Shown here one piece after another: positions 1 to 6,688 of a stretch of DNA of 10,653 nucleotides; within the stretch, counting starts at the first letter, position 1, and every line of letters starts with the position of its first letter. Position numbers and translations under genes: made by a program. Below the pieces are notes generated by a model. That model ran no database searches. It worked only from the letters and a program-made list of their open reading frames with translations, and was not told the origin of the DNA. Source of the stretch: VBAS01 sp044867875 (lineage in GTDB: Bacteria > Bacteroidota > Bacteroidia > Chitinophagales > Chitinophagaceae); assembly GCA_044867875.1 (NCBI GenBank), contig JBIOVR010000408.1:1-10653 (forward strand), given 5' to 3'.

Positions 1-1492
1 TATAATGTTTTACACCACGAATACCACCCATTTCTTCGCCACCACCAGCACGACCGGGACCGCCATGAATTAATAATGGCAATGGTGAGCCATGACCAGT
101 ACTTTCTTTAGCACATTCATTATTCAAGACAAGGATTCTTCCATGATGAGTAGCGGCGCCGATCACATATTGTTTTGCAATTTTATAGTCAGCAGTTACT
201 ACCGTTGTGCAAAGACTTCCTTTACCAAGTTTTCCCAATTCAATTGCCTCATCCAAAGTTTTATAAGGCATGATCGTACTTACAGGCCCGAATGCTTCTA
301 CTTCATGTACTTCTTTTGCCGTGTGTGGTTTATCATTCATTAATAAAATAGGAGATAGAAAAGCTCCTTTCTTTGGATCTGCATCAACCACTTCAACACT
401 ATCCAGCGAACCATAAACAATTTGAGAGGAAGCCAACAGCTTTTGTACTTGTTCTTTCACTTCTTTGCGTTGTGATTCGCCGGCAAGACTTCCCATCCTC
501 ACTTTTTCATTTAAAGGGTTGCCAATGGTTGTTTGTGATAAAGAAGTTGAGATCGCTTTCCACAGATCTTCCATTTTATTTTCAGGAACAAATATTCTTC
601 GAATGCCTGTACACCGTTGTCCTGCTTTTAATGTCATTTCTTTCCTCACTTCTTTTATAAAAATATCCCACTCCGGTTTATCGGGTGTTACGTCTTCACC
701 AAGTACAATACAATTCAAACTATCAGCTTCCATATTAAATGGAACGTTCTCATTCATTATTCGTGGATTGCTCTTCAACATTAACCCCGTTGATGCGCTG
801 CCGGTAAAAGTGATCACATCTTGTGATGTAACATGATCCAACAAATCACCGGCACTACCACAAATGAGTTGCAACGCACCCTCGGGTAAAATTTTACTTG
901 CAATAATTTCTTTTACTACTGCTTCAGTTAAGTATGAAGTGATCGTTGCCGGTTTTACAATTGCCGGCATACCTGCTAAAAGATTTACGGCAACTTTTTC
1001 TAACATGCCCCAAACAGGAAAATTAAATGCATTAATATGGATCGCCACTCCTTCTTTTGGAACAAGAATATGTGTTCCCATGAAAGTATTGTTCTTACTC
1101 AGGTTATGACTTTCACCATCGATGCAAAAAGTTTCATCAGGAAATTTTCTTCTTAGAGAGGCGTTGGCAAAAAGATTTCCAATGCCACCTTCAATATCTA
1201 CCCAGCTATCTGCTTTTGTGGCGCCGGTTTTATAAGAGATGGAATAAAATTTATCGAGATGCTTGCGCAGATGAAGAGCAAGTTCTTTCAGCATTCTTCC
1301 TCTTTCATGAAAAGTCATTTTTCGCAAGTTCCTGTTTCCGATTTTTCTTGCATACTCAGTCATCGATCTAAAATCTAATCCCTTTGAAGTAGCATTTGCC
1401 ACTACTTCACCCGTCACCGCATTAAAAAGTTGTTGACCATCACCGTCGCCGATCACCCATTTTCCCTTTATATAATTTTCAAGCTTATTCAT
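1..1492 (-). CDS. paaZ: PaaZ-type aldehyde dehydrogenase (oxepin-CoA hydrolase/semialdehyde dehydrogenase), 3' end missing
   Basis: Translating the minus strand from the ATG at 1492-1490 gives 497 uninterrupted residues (MNKLENYIKGKW...), running off the left edge. The sequence follows the PaaZ aldehyde dehydrogenase domain: DSWVDIEGGIG near residue 95, INAFNFPVWG, NMEADSLN with the general-base Glu255, AGQRC with the catalytic Cys294, and STGHGSPLP...HGGPGRAGGGEE close to the edge. In the family, this NADP-dependent domain oxidises the ring-cleaved CoA semialdehyde of the phenylacetate pathway. In E. coli-type PaaZ a C-terminal MaoC-like hydratase opens the oxepin-CoA ring; here that part would lie outside the window, so its presence is unknown. 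A stand-alone enzyme of about 520 residues, such as BoxD-like 3,4-dehydroadipyl-CoA semialdehyde dehydrogenase, is the main alternative. The gene has its own promoter-like box 19 nt before the ATG. No other paa gene is visible here. Confidence 0.9.
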   Translation of the reverse strand, partial: MNKLENYIKGKWVIGDGDGQQLFNAVTGEVVANATSKGLDFRSMTEYARKIGNRNLRKMTFHERGRMLKELALHLRKHLDKFYSISYKTGATKADSWVDIEGGIGNLFANASLRRKFPDETFCIDGESHNLSKNNTFMGTHILVPKEGVAIHINAFNFPVWGMLEKVAVNLLAGMPAIVKPATITSYLTEAVVKEIIASKILPEGALQLICGSAGDLLDHVTSQDVITFTGSASTGLMLKSNPRIMNENVPFNMEADSLNCIVLGEDVTPDKPEWDIFIKEVRKEMTLKAGQRCTGIRRIFVPENKMEDLWKAISTSLSQTTIGNPLNEKVRMGSLAGESQRKEVKEQVQKLLASSQIVYGSLDSVEVVDADPKKGAFLSPILLMNDKPHTAKEVHEVEAFGPVSTIMPYKTLDEAIELGKLGKGSLCTTVVTADYKIAKQYVIGAATHHGRILVLNNECAKESTGHGSPLPLLIHGGPGRAGGGEEMGGIRGVKHY

Positions 1493-1511
1493 GTAAAAAC
1501 AATATTACGAC

Positions 1512-1519
1512 CAAAGGTA
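1512..1519 (-). promoter_or_regulatory. Bacteroidota-type -7 box of paaZ
   Basis: On the minus strand the octamer reads TACCTTTG, an exact match to TAnnTTTG. It ends 19 nt before the paaZ ATG, which implies a leader of only about 12-15 nt. I see no clear TTG -33 element 17-23 nt upstream. The spacing matches the other promoter-like elements in the window, which raises confidence. Confidence 0.55.
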
Positions 1520-1583
1520 TTTTAATTTTATAATGCATTTTGGTCTAATGAAGCATATGGAGTTGATGTAGAGATAGAAAAGC

Positions 1584-1599
1584 AATAGATGAATCTATT
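1584..1599 (-). terminator. A/T-rich hairpin at the DinB-like gene stop codon, possible weak terminator
   Basis: AATAGAT (1584-1590) and ATCTATT (1593-1599) are perfect inverted arms with a 2-nt centre, realistically a 6-bp stem with a 4-nt loop. The structure overlaps the stop codon of the upstream minus-strand gene and is followed on the minus strand by GCTTTTC. There is no GC clamp and only a short T run, so termination would be weak at best. It could equally be chance in AT-rich DNA. Confidence 0.25.
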
Positions 1600-2065
1600 A
1601 ATTAATAACTATACCGAACTGCTTTAAATGATGCAATGCATGTTTGTACAGCAGTTGAATATTAGCGTCAAAATCCAGCTCTCCAAAAACAGGATTGATG
1701 GTTTTTAAAGCCGGGTCTTTTTCAAAAGCCTGAAAAAAATAGATCAGCTCTTCCTGTAATTTACCAATAGCCGCTTCTTTAGTATGTTTTTTTAAAGGCG
1801 CAGGTTCTTCGGCAAGAACGGGACTTTTGGTGTTTTCTTTAAATGGTTTTTCGCTAAACATGAATTCCCGAAGCCGTGGAAGTTTATCGGAAGGTGTTAC
1901 AATTGGTAATTTAATCTTGCCTGATGCGGACATAATTACATCTGAAAAATGTTCGATCATTTGTTGAACATTCATTTTTCCCCAATGAGGCGTTGTATCA
2001 GCTTTTAGCTTTTGTAAATGAGAAATGAACTTTGTTCGTAGAAAGTTTTCTTTTTCGAAATTCAT
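1598..2065 (-). CDS. DinB-superfamily / DUF1569-like putative metal-binding protein
   Basis: A 155-residue protein without signal peptide, therefore probably cytoplasmic. It looks like a DinB/DUF1569-type four-helix bundle: W28-G-K-M-N-V-Q-Q-M-I-E-H39 near the N-terminus, then NPVFGELDF (124-132) and a C-terminal helix with KHALHHLKQFG (141-151). His39 with the H142-x3-H146 pair gives the three-histidine arrangement used by DinB-like proteins to hold a divalent metal. DinB-superfamily members include thiol transferases, but this branch has no established function, and I assign none. The ATG at 2065-2063 is the only sensible start. The gene lies 84 nt downstream of adk on the same strand and has no promoter box like those of its neighbours, so read-through from adk is plausible. 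Confidence 0.75.
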   Translation of the reverse strand: MNFEKENFLRTKFISHLQKLKADTTPHWGKMNVQQMIEHFSDVIMSASGKIKLPIVTPSDKLPRLREFMFSEKPFKENTKSPVLAEEPAPLKKHTKEAAIGKLQEELIYFFQAFEKDPALKTINPVFGELDFDANIQLLYKHALHHLKQFGIVIN

Positions 2066-2149
2066 GTGTAGCGAGCCTTAATTCCTGCAAGTTCGCTAAA
2101 ACAAGGACATAAAAAAATCCCTCCTGGAGATAATGGGAACGTGGTAAGG

Positions 2150-2740
2150 TTAGTTTTTATGATCTGCCATCGCTTTATCAATAGCTTGCCGGAGAGCTGC
2201 ATTGATCTCATCTAAGGAACCTTCGCCATGAATGGGTTTGAATTTCCTTGTTTTTTTATAATAATCTGCCACCGGAGAGGTTTCATTTGTATATACTACA
2301 AATCGTTTCTTTATTACATCCTCGTTGTTATCATCACTGCGGCCGCTTGTTTTACCACGATTAAGCAGCCTGTTTATTAATTCCTGCTCGGTAACGTCAA
2401 GAGCAAGCACTATTGCAATATCAGTTTTTTTCAATGCTAACAATTTATCCAATGCCTGTGCCTGCGCTACTGTACGGGGAAAACCGTCAAACAAAAAACC
2501 ATTTACTTCTTTGTGCCTGTCAAAAAAAGAATCCACCATGCCGATCACCACTTCATCGGGAACTAATTGGCCATGATCGATAAATTTTTTTGCTTCTTTG
2601 CCAAGGGGGGTTTTATTAGCGATCTCTTCACGAAGCAGGTTGCCGGTAGAAAGATGGACAAGTCCATACTTCTCAACCAGCTTGTCTGATTGCGTGCCTT
2701 TACCGCTGCCCGGAGGGCCAAATAAAATTAAATTGAACAT
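2150..2740 (-). CDS. adk: Adenylate kinase, short-LID type
   Basis: Cytoplasmic enzyme that interconverts ATP + AMP and 2 ADP. The 196-residue product begins MFNLILFGPPGSGKGTQ, with the P-loop GPPGSGKGT at residues 8-16. The NMP-binding segment is STGNLLREE (31-39), the FDGFPRT motif is at 84-90, and a short LID without zinc cysteines (RLLNRGKTSGRSDDNNE, about 124-140) is followed by the KKRF arginine segment. The short LID is usual for Bacteroidota adenylate kinases. The reading frame stays open upstream to a TTG at 2767, but that TTG lies inside the promoter-like box, so the ATG at 2740 is taken as the start. Oddity: the nearly invariant STGD motif reads STGN (Asn34, codon AAC). It is the first gene of a possible adk-DinB-like unit. 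Confidence 0.95.
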   Translation of the reverse strand: MFNLILFGPPGSGKGTQSDKLVEKYGLVHLSTGNLLREEIANKTPLGKEAKKFIDHGQLVPDEVVIGMVDSFFDRHKEVNGFLFDGFPRTVAQAQALDKLLALKKTDIAIVLALDVTEQELINRLLNRGKTSGRSDDNNEDVIKKRFVVYTNETSPVADYYKKTRKFKPIHGEGSLDEINAALRQAIDKAMADHKN

Positions 2741-2764
2741 GTACTTGCTAACCTGTGTGAACGA

Positions 2765-2772
2765 CAAATATA
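2765..2772 (-). promoter_or_regulatory. -7 box of adk
   Basis: On the minus strand the octamer reads TATATTTG, an exact TAnnTTTG match, ending 24 nt before the ATG at 2740. It decides the adk start, because the alternative in-frame TTG at 2767 overlaps the box. A TTG lies 12 nt upstream, closer than the usual -33 spacing of about 17-23 nt, so the -33 element is uncertain. Confidence 0.55.
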
Positions 2773-2825
2773 ATGTCCCTTGTCCAAAAATTCATTGATG
2801 GGCACGGAATTGGATAAAAACATTT

Positions 2826-2842
2826 AAACAGAACGGCTGTTT
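2826..2842. repeat. Short inverted repeat in the adk/msrB divergent intergenic region
   Basis: AAACAG (2826-2831) and CTGTTT (2837-2842) are perfect 6-bp arms around a 5-nt centre, lying between the two divergent promoter boxes. It could be a regulator site, but the arms are short, no known operator is recognised, and chance is quite possible. Confidence 0.2.
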
Positions 2843-2906
2843 GTAATAAAATGTTAAGCCCTACCCATTTGCCCGGCTTCTGGAAACCAACCAACTTTAT
2901 TAAACG

Positions 2907-2914
2907 TAAATTTG
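2907..2914 (+). promoter_or_regulatory. -7 box of msrB
   Basis: TAAATTTG is an exact TAnnTTTG match, ending 21 nt before the ATG at 2936. The in-frame TTG at 2912 lies inside this element, which argues against it as a start codon. No exact TTG -33 motif is seen at the expected spacing. Confidence 0.55.
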
Positions 2915-2935
2915 TGTAACAAGAAACCTAGTAAA

Positions 2936-3514
2936 ATGAAACAGGTATTGATATTATTGATCGTTGCTACAGCCTGCCAGCAATGCAGCTACTCACAATC
3001 AACAAAAACAAAATTTGCAAAAATGGATACCATTAATAAAAAGAATAACCCGGTTTATTCAAATACCGATACCTCGAAAGTGAATATAAGTGACGAAGAA
3101 TGGAAAAAAGTTCTTCCTGGTGATGTTTACCAAATAGCCCGCCTGAAAGGAACCGAAAGACCCTGGAGCAGTAAATATGAATCATTCAATGAAAAAGGAA
3201 CTTATTACTGTGCAGCCTGTGGCAATGCATTGTTCAGAAGCGATACAAAATTTGAAAGCGGTTGTGGCTGGCCAAGTTTTTATGAACCGATAAGTAAAGA
3301 AAGTATTATTTACCTGGAAGATAATACACTTGGCATGAGCAGAACTGAAGTTGAATGCGGACGTTGCAAAGCGCATTTAGGTCATGTGTTTGATGACGGA
3401 CCAAAACCAACTGGTCTGCGTTACTGCATCAATGGTGTAGTACTGGATTTTGCAAAAGCAAAAGAAGCCGAAAAGAAATACAATGAGAAGAAAGAAGAAA
3501 AACCGAATAATTAA
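2936..3514 (+). CDS. msrB: Exported peptide-methionine (R)-S-oxide reductase MsrB
   Basis: A 192-residue protein consisting of an N-terminal export signal, a polar linker and a complete MsrB domain (about 52-172). It reduces methionine-R-sulfoxide in proteins. Four zinc cysteines form two CxxC pairs (C92/C95 and C141/C144). The resolving-type Cys is C110 in SGCGWPSF, the AHLGHVF motif is at 146-152, and the catalytic Cys is C164 in RYCINGVVLDF. The signal MKQVLILLIVATAC ends in a lipobox-like A-T-A-C14, suggesting a lipoprotein, although signal peptidase I cleavage further on cannot be excluded. The product would therefore repair oxidised proteins in the cell envelope. The ATG at 2936 is chosen because the promoter-like box lies just upstream; starting at Met30 would remove the signal. 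The C-terminus is a Lys/Glu-rich tail of about 20 residues. No msrA or electron donor is adjacent. Confidence 0.93.
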   Translation: MKQVLILLIVATACQQCSYSQSTKTKFAKMDTINKKNNPVYSNTDTSKVNISDEEWKKVLPGDVYQIARLKGTERPWSSKYESFNEKGTYYCAACGNALFRSDTKFESGCGWPSFYEPISKESIIYLEDNTLGMSRTEVECGRCKAHLGHVFDDGPKPTGLRYCINGVVLDFAKAKEAEKKYNEKKEEKPNN

Positions 3515-3516
3515 TC

Positions 3517-3535
3517 TCCGAAGGAGTCCTTCGGA
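3517..3535. repeat. 19-nt palindromic hairpin directly after the msrB stop codon
   Basis: TCCGAAGGA (3517-3525) and TCCTTCGGA (3527-3535) are perfect 9-nt inverted arms around a single G, foldable as 8 bp with a 3-nt loop. It begins 2 nt after the TAA. There is no T tract, so it is not a standard intrinsic terminator; a separate proper terminator follows about 30 nt later. It may stabilise the mRNA 3' end or be a dispersed small repeat. Confidence 0.5.
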
Positions 3536-3561
3536 CAACTCATATTCCCTTTGAACTATTG

Positions 3562-3590
3562 CTCCCTCCCGCTGAGGGAGTTTTTTATTT
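3562..3590 (+). terminator. Intrinsic terminator of msrB
   Basis: CTCCCTC (3562-3568) pairs perfectly with GAGGGAG (3574-3580) across a 5-nt loop, followed immediately by TTTTTTATTT. This is a strong hairpin plus T tract and separates msrB from the M16 peptidase gene. Confidence 0.85.
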
Positions 3591-3611
3591 TCCTTAACGA
3601 ACAGCCCTGAG

Positions 3612-3619
3612 TATATTTA
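3612..3619 (+). promoter_or_regulatory. Probable -7 box of the M16 peptidase gene
   Basis: TATATTTA matches TAnnTTTG except for the last base and ends 19 nt before the ATG at 3639, the same spacing as the exact boxes in this window. No clear -33 TTG is seen. Promoter presence here is also expected because a strong terminator lies just upstream. Confidence 0.4.
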
Positions 3620-3638
3620 CCTCCCTAAAAATCAGCTC

Positions 3639-6488
3639 ATGAAACAAAAGCTTAAACCATTATTCTTTTTTGTATTTACTTTTTTCTATGTCATTTCGTT
3701 TGGCCAATATAATTTGAAAGATCCGCTACCCATAGACAAGAGTGTGAAGGTTGGGAAACTGGCGAATGGCCTTACTTATTATATCCGTAAAAACGCAAAG
3801 CCTGAAAAGAAACTTGAGTTACGACTTGCTGTAAATGCAGGCTCCGTTTTAGAAAATAATGACCAGCGTGGGCTAGCACATTTTATGGAGCATATGGGTT
3901 TTAATGGCTCCAAAAATTTTCCGAAAAATGAGTTGGTTGATTATTTACAAAAAACAGGAGTGGAGTTTGGCGCCGATCTGAATGCTTATACAAGTTTTGA
4001 TGAAACAGTTTATATTTTACCGATCCCAACCGATGATGAAGCTGTTGTGGAGAAAGGATTCACTGTATTGGAAGATTGGGCCTTCAATAACTTATTTGAT
4101 AAAAATGAAGTTGAAAAAGAACGGGGTGTTGTACTGGAAGAATCAAGATTAAGCAAAGGTTCTTCTGAGAGAATGAGCCGCCAGTATTTTCCACGATTAT
4201 TCAATGGCTCAAAATATGGAGAACGTTTGCCAATTGGTAAAGACGAAGTATTAAAAACGTTCAAGCCTGAAACACTAAAGAATTTTTATAAAACATGGTA
4301 CCGTCCAAACCTAATAGCAGTAATTGTTGTCGGTGATATAGATCCGGCAGATGCGGAGAAAAAGATCGTAGCTCATTTTTCTAAATTCACAAATCCTGCT
4401 AATGCAACTGCAAGACCTGCCATTATTCCAATAAAACAAAGAACTGCACCTGATGCAATGGTGGTAACTGATGATGAAGCCACCAACACTTTCCTGGAGA
4501 TCTTCAATTTTGTAAGGCCGGCAAAAAAATTAAAAACATGGAGCGACTATCGTGAAAGTACCGTGGAAGGATTAGTAAGTTCTTTGATCAATCAGCGATT
4601 ATCTGAATTAACCCAAAAAGCAAACCCGCCATTTGTTTTTGCCAATACTGGTTTTCAACCTTTTCTTCGGGGTTATAATTCTTTTACATCTTTTGCGGTG
4701 CTTGGCGAAGCGCCGTTGCAGGATGCTATTGATGCATTAATTGGTGAAACTAATCGTGCAAGACAATTTGGGTTTTTGCAAACAGAACTCGATCGTGCAA
4801 AAGCAAGTTTGATGAACTCAGCAGAAAAATCTTTTAGAGAAAAAGATAAATCAGAGTCCGGAGCTATCGTTCAGCAGTATGTAAATAATTTTTTACAGGG
4901 CAATCCTATTCCCGGTGTTGAACATCGCTATAAATTTTTACAACAGGTTTTACCAACGATCAGTTTGCAGGAAATAAATGCGATCGCAAAACAAATGCCT
5001 TCTACTGCAAATGCATTTACATTGGTAGAAGCCCCCACTAAACAAAAAGATAAGTTGCCAAACAATGCCGACCTATTAAAAGCTCTTGTCGCGGCAAATA
5101 ATAAACCTGTAAAAGCTTATGAGGAAAAAACCGTTGCATCTGCATTGATTGATAAAGACCCAGTGCCGGGAAAAATTACTGGTGAAACAAAAAATGAAAA
5201 GCTGGGTACAACAAATCTTATTTTAAGTAATAGAGTTACAATAACAATAAAACCCACAACACTTAAGAATGACGAAATACAAATGGATTCCTGGCGCTTC
5301 GGTGGATTTCACAATTTTGATCTTGCGGATAAAGAAAATGCACAATATGCGGCAGTGCTTGTAGGGCAAATGGGTGTGAAAGATATGTCGCCAACTGACC
5401 TGAGAAAATTTATGGCGGGAAAAACAGTTTCGGTTACTCCTTATATCAATAGCCATGAAGAAGGTATCGAAGGCCGCAGTAGTGTAAAAGATTTTGAGAC
5501 TTTTCTTCAACTGGTTTATTTGTATTATACACAACCGCGGAAAGATGAAGGCTTATTCAAATCATTTGTAACAAAAAATAAAGCAGGGCTTCAATTTGCA
5601 AAGCAAGATCCGCAAACCTGGTTCCAGGATACTCTTGGTAAAATTGTTTACAATAACAACCCGTGGGCAAATGAACTTCCAACGCCGGAAGATTTTGATC
5701 GTTTAAATCTTGACAAGTCATTTGCCATTTATAAAGACATCTTTGGCAATGCGAATGGCATACATTTCAGTTTTGTCGGAAATATCGATGTTGAAAAAGC
5801 AAAACCTCTTTTGGAAAAATATCTTGGGTCCTTGCCTTCTGCGCCAAAAGAAAATAAATTCAAAGACAATGGTATCAGGATGATCAAAGGATCAACAGAA
5901 GCTAATCTGAAAAAAGGAAAAGAATCGCAGGCAATGATCACACTAATGTTTGAAGGGGAAACTGAATACAATCGTGAAGAGAAAATGAATCTCGCTGCAC
6001 TGCTAGAAGTATTGAATATTAAGATCATTGAAAAACTTCGTGAAGAAATGAGTGGTATCTATGGTGGAGGCATTGGTGGTACTGTTTATAAAAGACCTTA
6101 TGTTCATTACACTATCACTGCTGGTCTACCATGCGGACCAGAGAATGTTGAAAAACTTACAAAGGCTTTACTTGATATTATAAAAGACGCACAGGAAAAA
6201 GGCATTGATCAAAAAGATCTTGATAAGGTAAAAGAAACTTGGAAAAAGCAATATCATGTAAATCTTCAAAGCAATGATTATTGGCTGAGTGTATTGTCAA
6301 ATGCATTTATTGATCAAACCGATCCTGAAAATGTATTGGATTATGAACAAAAAGTGAATGCGATCACTGTTGAGGACTTACAAAAAGCTGCAAAGAAATT
6401 TTTGACATTAAATAATATGGTGAAAGCAGTTCTTTATCCTGAGAGTTCAAAAATTCCTCAGGGAGTAAAGACGGTCAAGCCATTTTAA
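3639..6488 (+). CDS. Secreted M16 family zinc metallopeptidase (insulinase/pitrilysin-like)
   Basis: A 949-residue protein with an N-terminal signal peptide (MKQKLKPLFFFVFTFFYVISFG, cleavage near residue 22), therefore periplasmic or surface-exposed. The first M16 domain carries the inverted zinc motif H81-F-M-E84-H85, followed by GADLNAYTSFDETVY (111-125). Next comes E161-RGVVLE-E168, where Glu168 is the likely third zinc ligand by alignment with the family. The second half (from about 508) is the usual non-catalytic M16 repeat. It keeps R801 and Y808 in LREEMSGIY, with the same 7-residue spacing as the substrate-binding Arg/Tyr pair of insulin-degrading enzyme. The length fits single-chain, two-half PqqL-like proteins of Bacteroidota. 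Activity on peptides is expected; the substrate cannot be told from sequence. It is flanked by terminators on both sides, so it is probably monocistronic. Confidence 0.92.
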   Translation: MKQKLKPLFFFVFTFFYVISFGQYNLKDPLPIDKSVKVGKLANGLTYYIRKNAKPEKKLELRLAVNAGSVLENNDQRGLAHFMEHMGFNGSKNFPKNELVDYLQKTGVEFGADLNAYTSFDETVYILPIPTDDEAVVEKGFTVLEDWAFNNLFDKNEVEKERGVVLEESRLSKGSSERMSRQYFPRLFNGSKYGERLPIGKDEVLKTFKPETLKNFYKTWYRPNLIAVIVVGDIDPADAEKKIVAHFSKFTNPANATARPAIIPIKQRTAPDAMVVTDDEATNTFLEIFNFVRPAKKLKTWSDYRESTVEGLVSSLINQRLSELTQKANPPFVFANTGFQPFLRGYNSFTSFAVLGEAPLQDAIDALIGETNRARQFGFLQTELDRAKASLMNSAEKSFREKDKSESGAIVQQYVNNFLQGNPIPGVEHRYKFLQQVLPTISLQEINAIAKQMPSTANAFTLVEAPTKQKDKLPNNADLLKALVAANNKPVKAYEEKTVASALIDKDPVPGKITGETKNEKLGTTNLILSNRVTITIKPTTLKNDEIQMDSWRFGGFHNFDLADKENAQYAAVLVGQMGVKDMSPTDLRKFMAGKTVSVTPYINSHEEGIEGRSSVKDFETFLQLVYLYYTQPRKDEGLFKSFVTKNKAGLQFAKQDPQTWFQDTLGKIVYNNNPWANELPTPEDFDRLNLDKSFAIYKDIFGNANGIHFSFVGNIDVEKAKPLLEKYLGSLPSAPKENKFKDNGIRMIKGSTEANLKKGKESQAMITLMFEGETEYNREEKMNLAALLEVLNIKIIEKLREEMSGIYGGGIGGTVYKRPYVHYTITAGLPCGPENVEKLTKALLDIIKDAQEKGIDQKDLDKVKETWKKQYHVNLQSNDYWLSVLSNAFIDQTDPENVLDYEQKVNAITVEDLQKAAKKFLTLNNMVKAVLYPESSKIPQGVKTVKPF

Positions 6489-6492
6489 GCTT

Positions 6493-6612
6493 AGAGAATA
6501 AAAGAGAGAAAGAGGAAAAAGAGACGAGAACAACACTCGTCTCTTTTTCATTTTATGGAATAATATACAAATCTATTTAAGTCTCCTTGTCTCTTTTTGT
6601 CTTTTATTCTCT
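6493..6612. repeat. Nested imperfect inverted repeats after the M16 gene
   Basis: AGAGAATAAAAGA (6493-6505) is matched in inverted orientation by TCTTTTATTCTCT (6600-6612). Inside this, AAAAAGAGAC (6516-6525) has two inverted partners, GTCTCTTTTT at 6539-6548 and again at 6589-6598. The region can therefore form either the short terminator hairpin or a longer, imperfect outer stem. It holds no gene. Confidence 0.6.
6516..6549 (+). terminator. Intrinsic terminator of the M16 peptidase gene
   Basis: A perfect 13-bp stem: AAAAAGAGACGAG (6516-6528) pairs with CTCGTCTCTTTTT (6536-6548) across a 7-nt loop. The A tract on one side and T tract on the other would let it work in both directions. Confidence 0.85.
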
Positions 6613-6658
6613 TAGCCGCCGTTCCAACCATTTTTTTTCTGCAATGCTTCTTTTTAAG

Positions 6659-6666
6659 TAAGTTTA
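6659..6666 (+). promoter_or_regulatory. Probable -7 box of the Asp-box propeller gene
   Basis: TAAGTTTA differs from TAnnTTTG only in the last base and ends 22 nt before the ATG at 6689. The surrounding DNA is T-rich, so the match is weaker evidence than the exact boxes elsewhere. No -33 TTG is visible. Confidence 0.3.
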
Positions 6667-6688
6667 TTTTTTTTTAACATCACATGCA

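Noticed and set aside
92..1109. Several plus-strand open frames of 80-120 codons
   Set aside because: They are antisense to the well-supported paaZ frame, resemble no known protein and have no initiation signals.
2069..2098. TAGCGA / TCGCTA inverted repeat before the DinB-like gene
   Set aside because: Six-bp arms with an 18-nt spacer are expected by chance, and no link to a promoter or known operator is seen.
2101..2135. Possible adk terminator or a strong Shine-Dalgarno (AGGAGG on the minus strand) with a short leader peptide ATG
   Set aside because: The hairpin is very weak, and the frame after that ATG stops after four codons (ATG TCC TTG TTT TAG); no conserved leader pattern is recognisable.
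2741..2767. N-terminal extension of adenylate kinase by nine residues from a TTG
   Set aside because: The TTG overlaps the TATATTTG promoter-like box, and adenylate kinases normally begin a few residues before the P-loop strand, as MFNLILFG does.
2912..2935. N-terminal extension of MsrB from a TTG
   Set aside because: The TTG lies inside the TAAATTTG promoter-like box; the ATG at 2936 gives a normal export signal.
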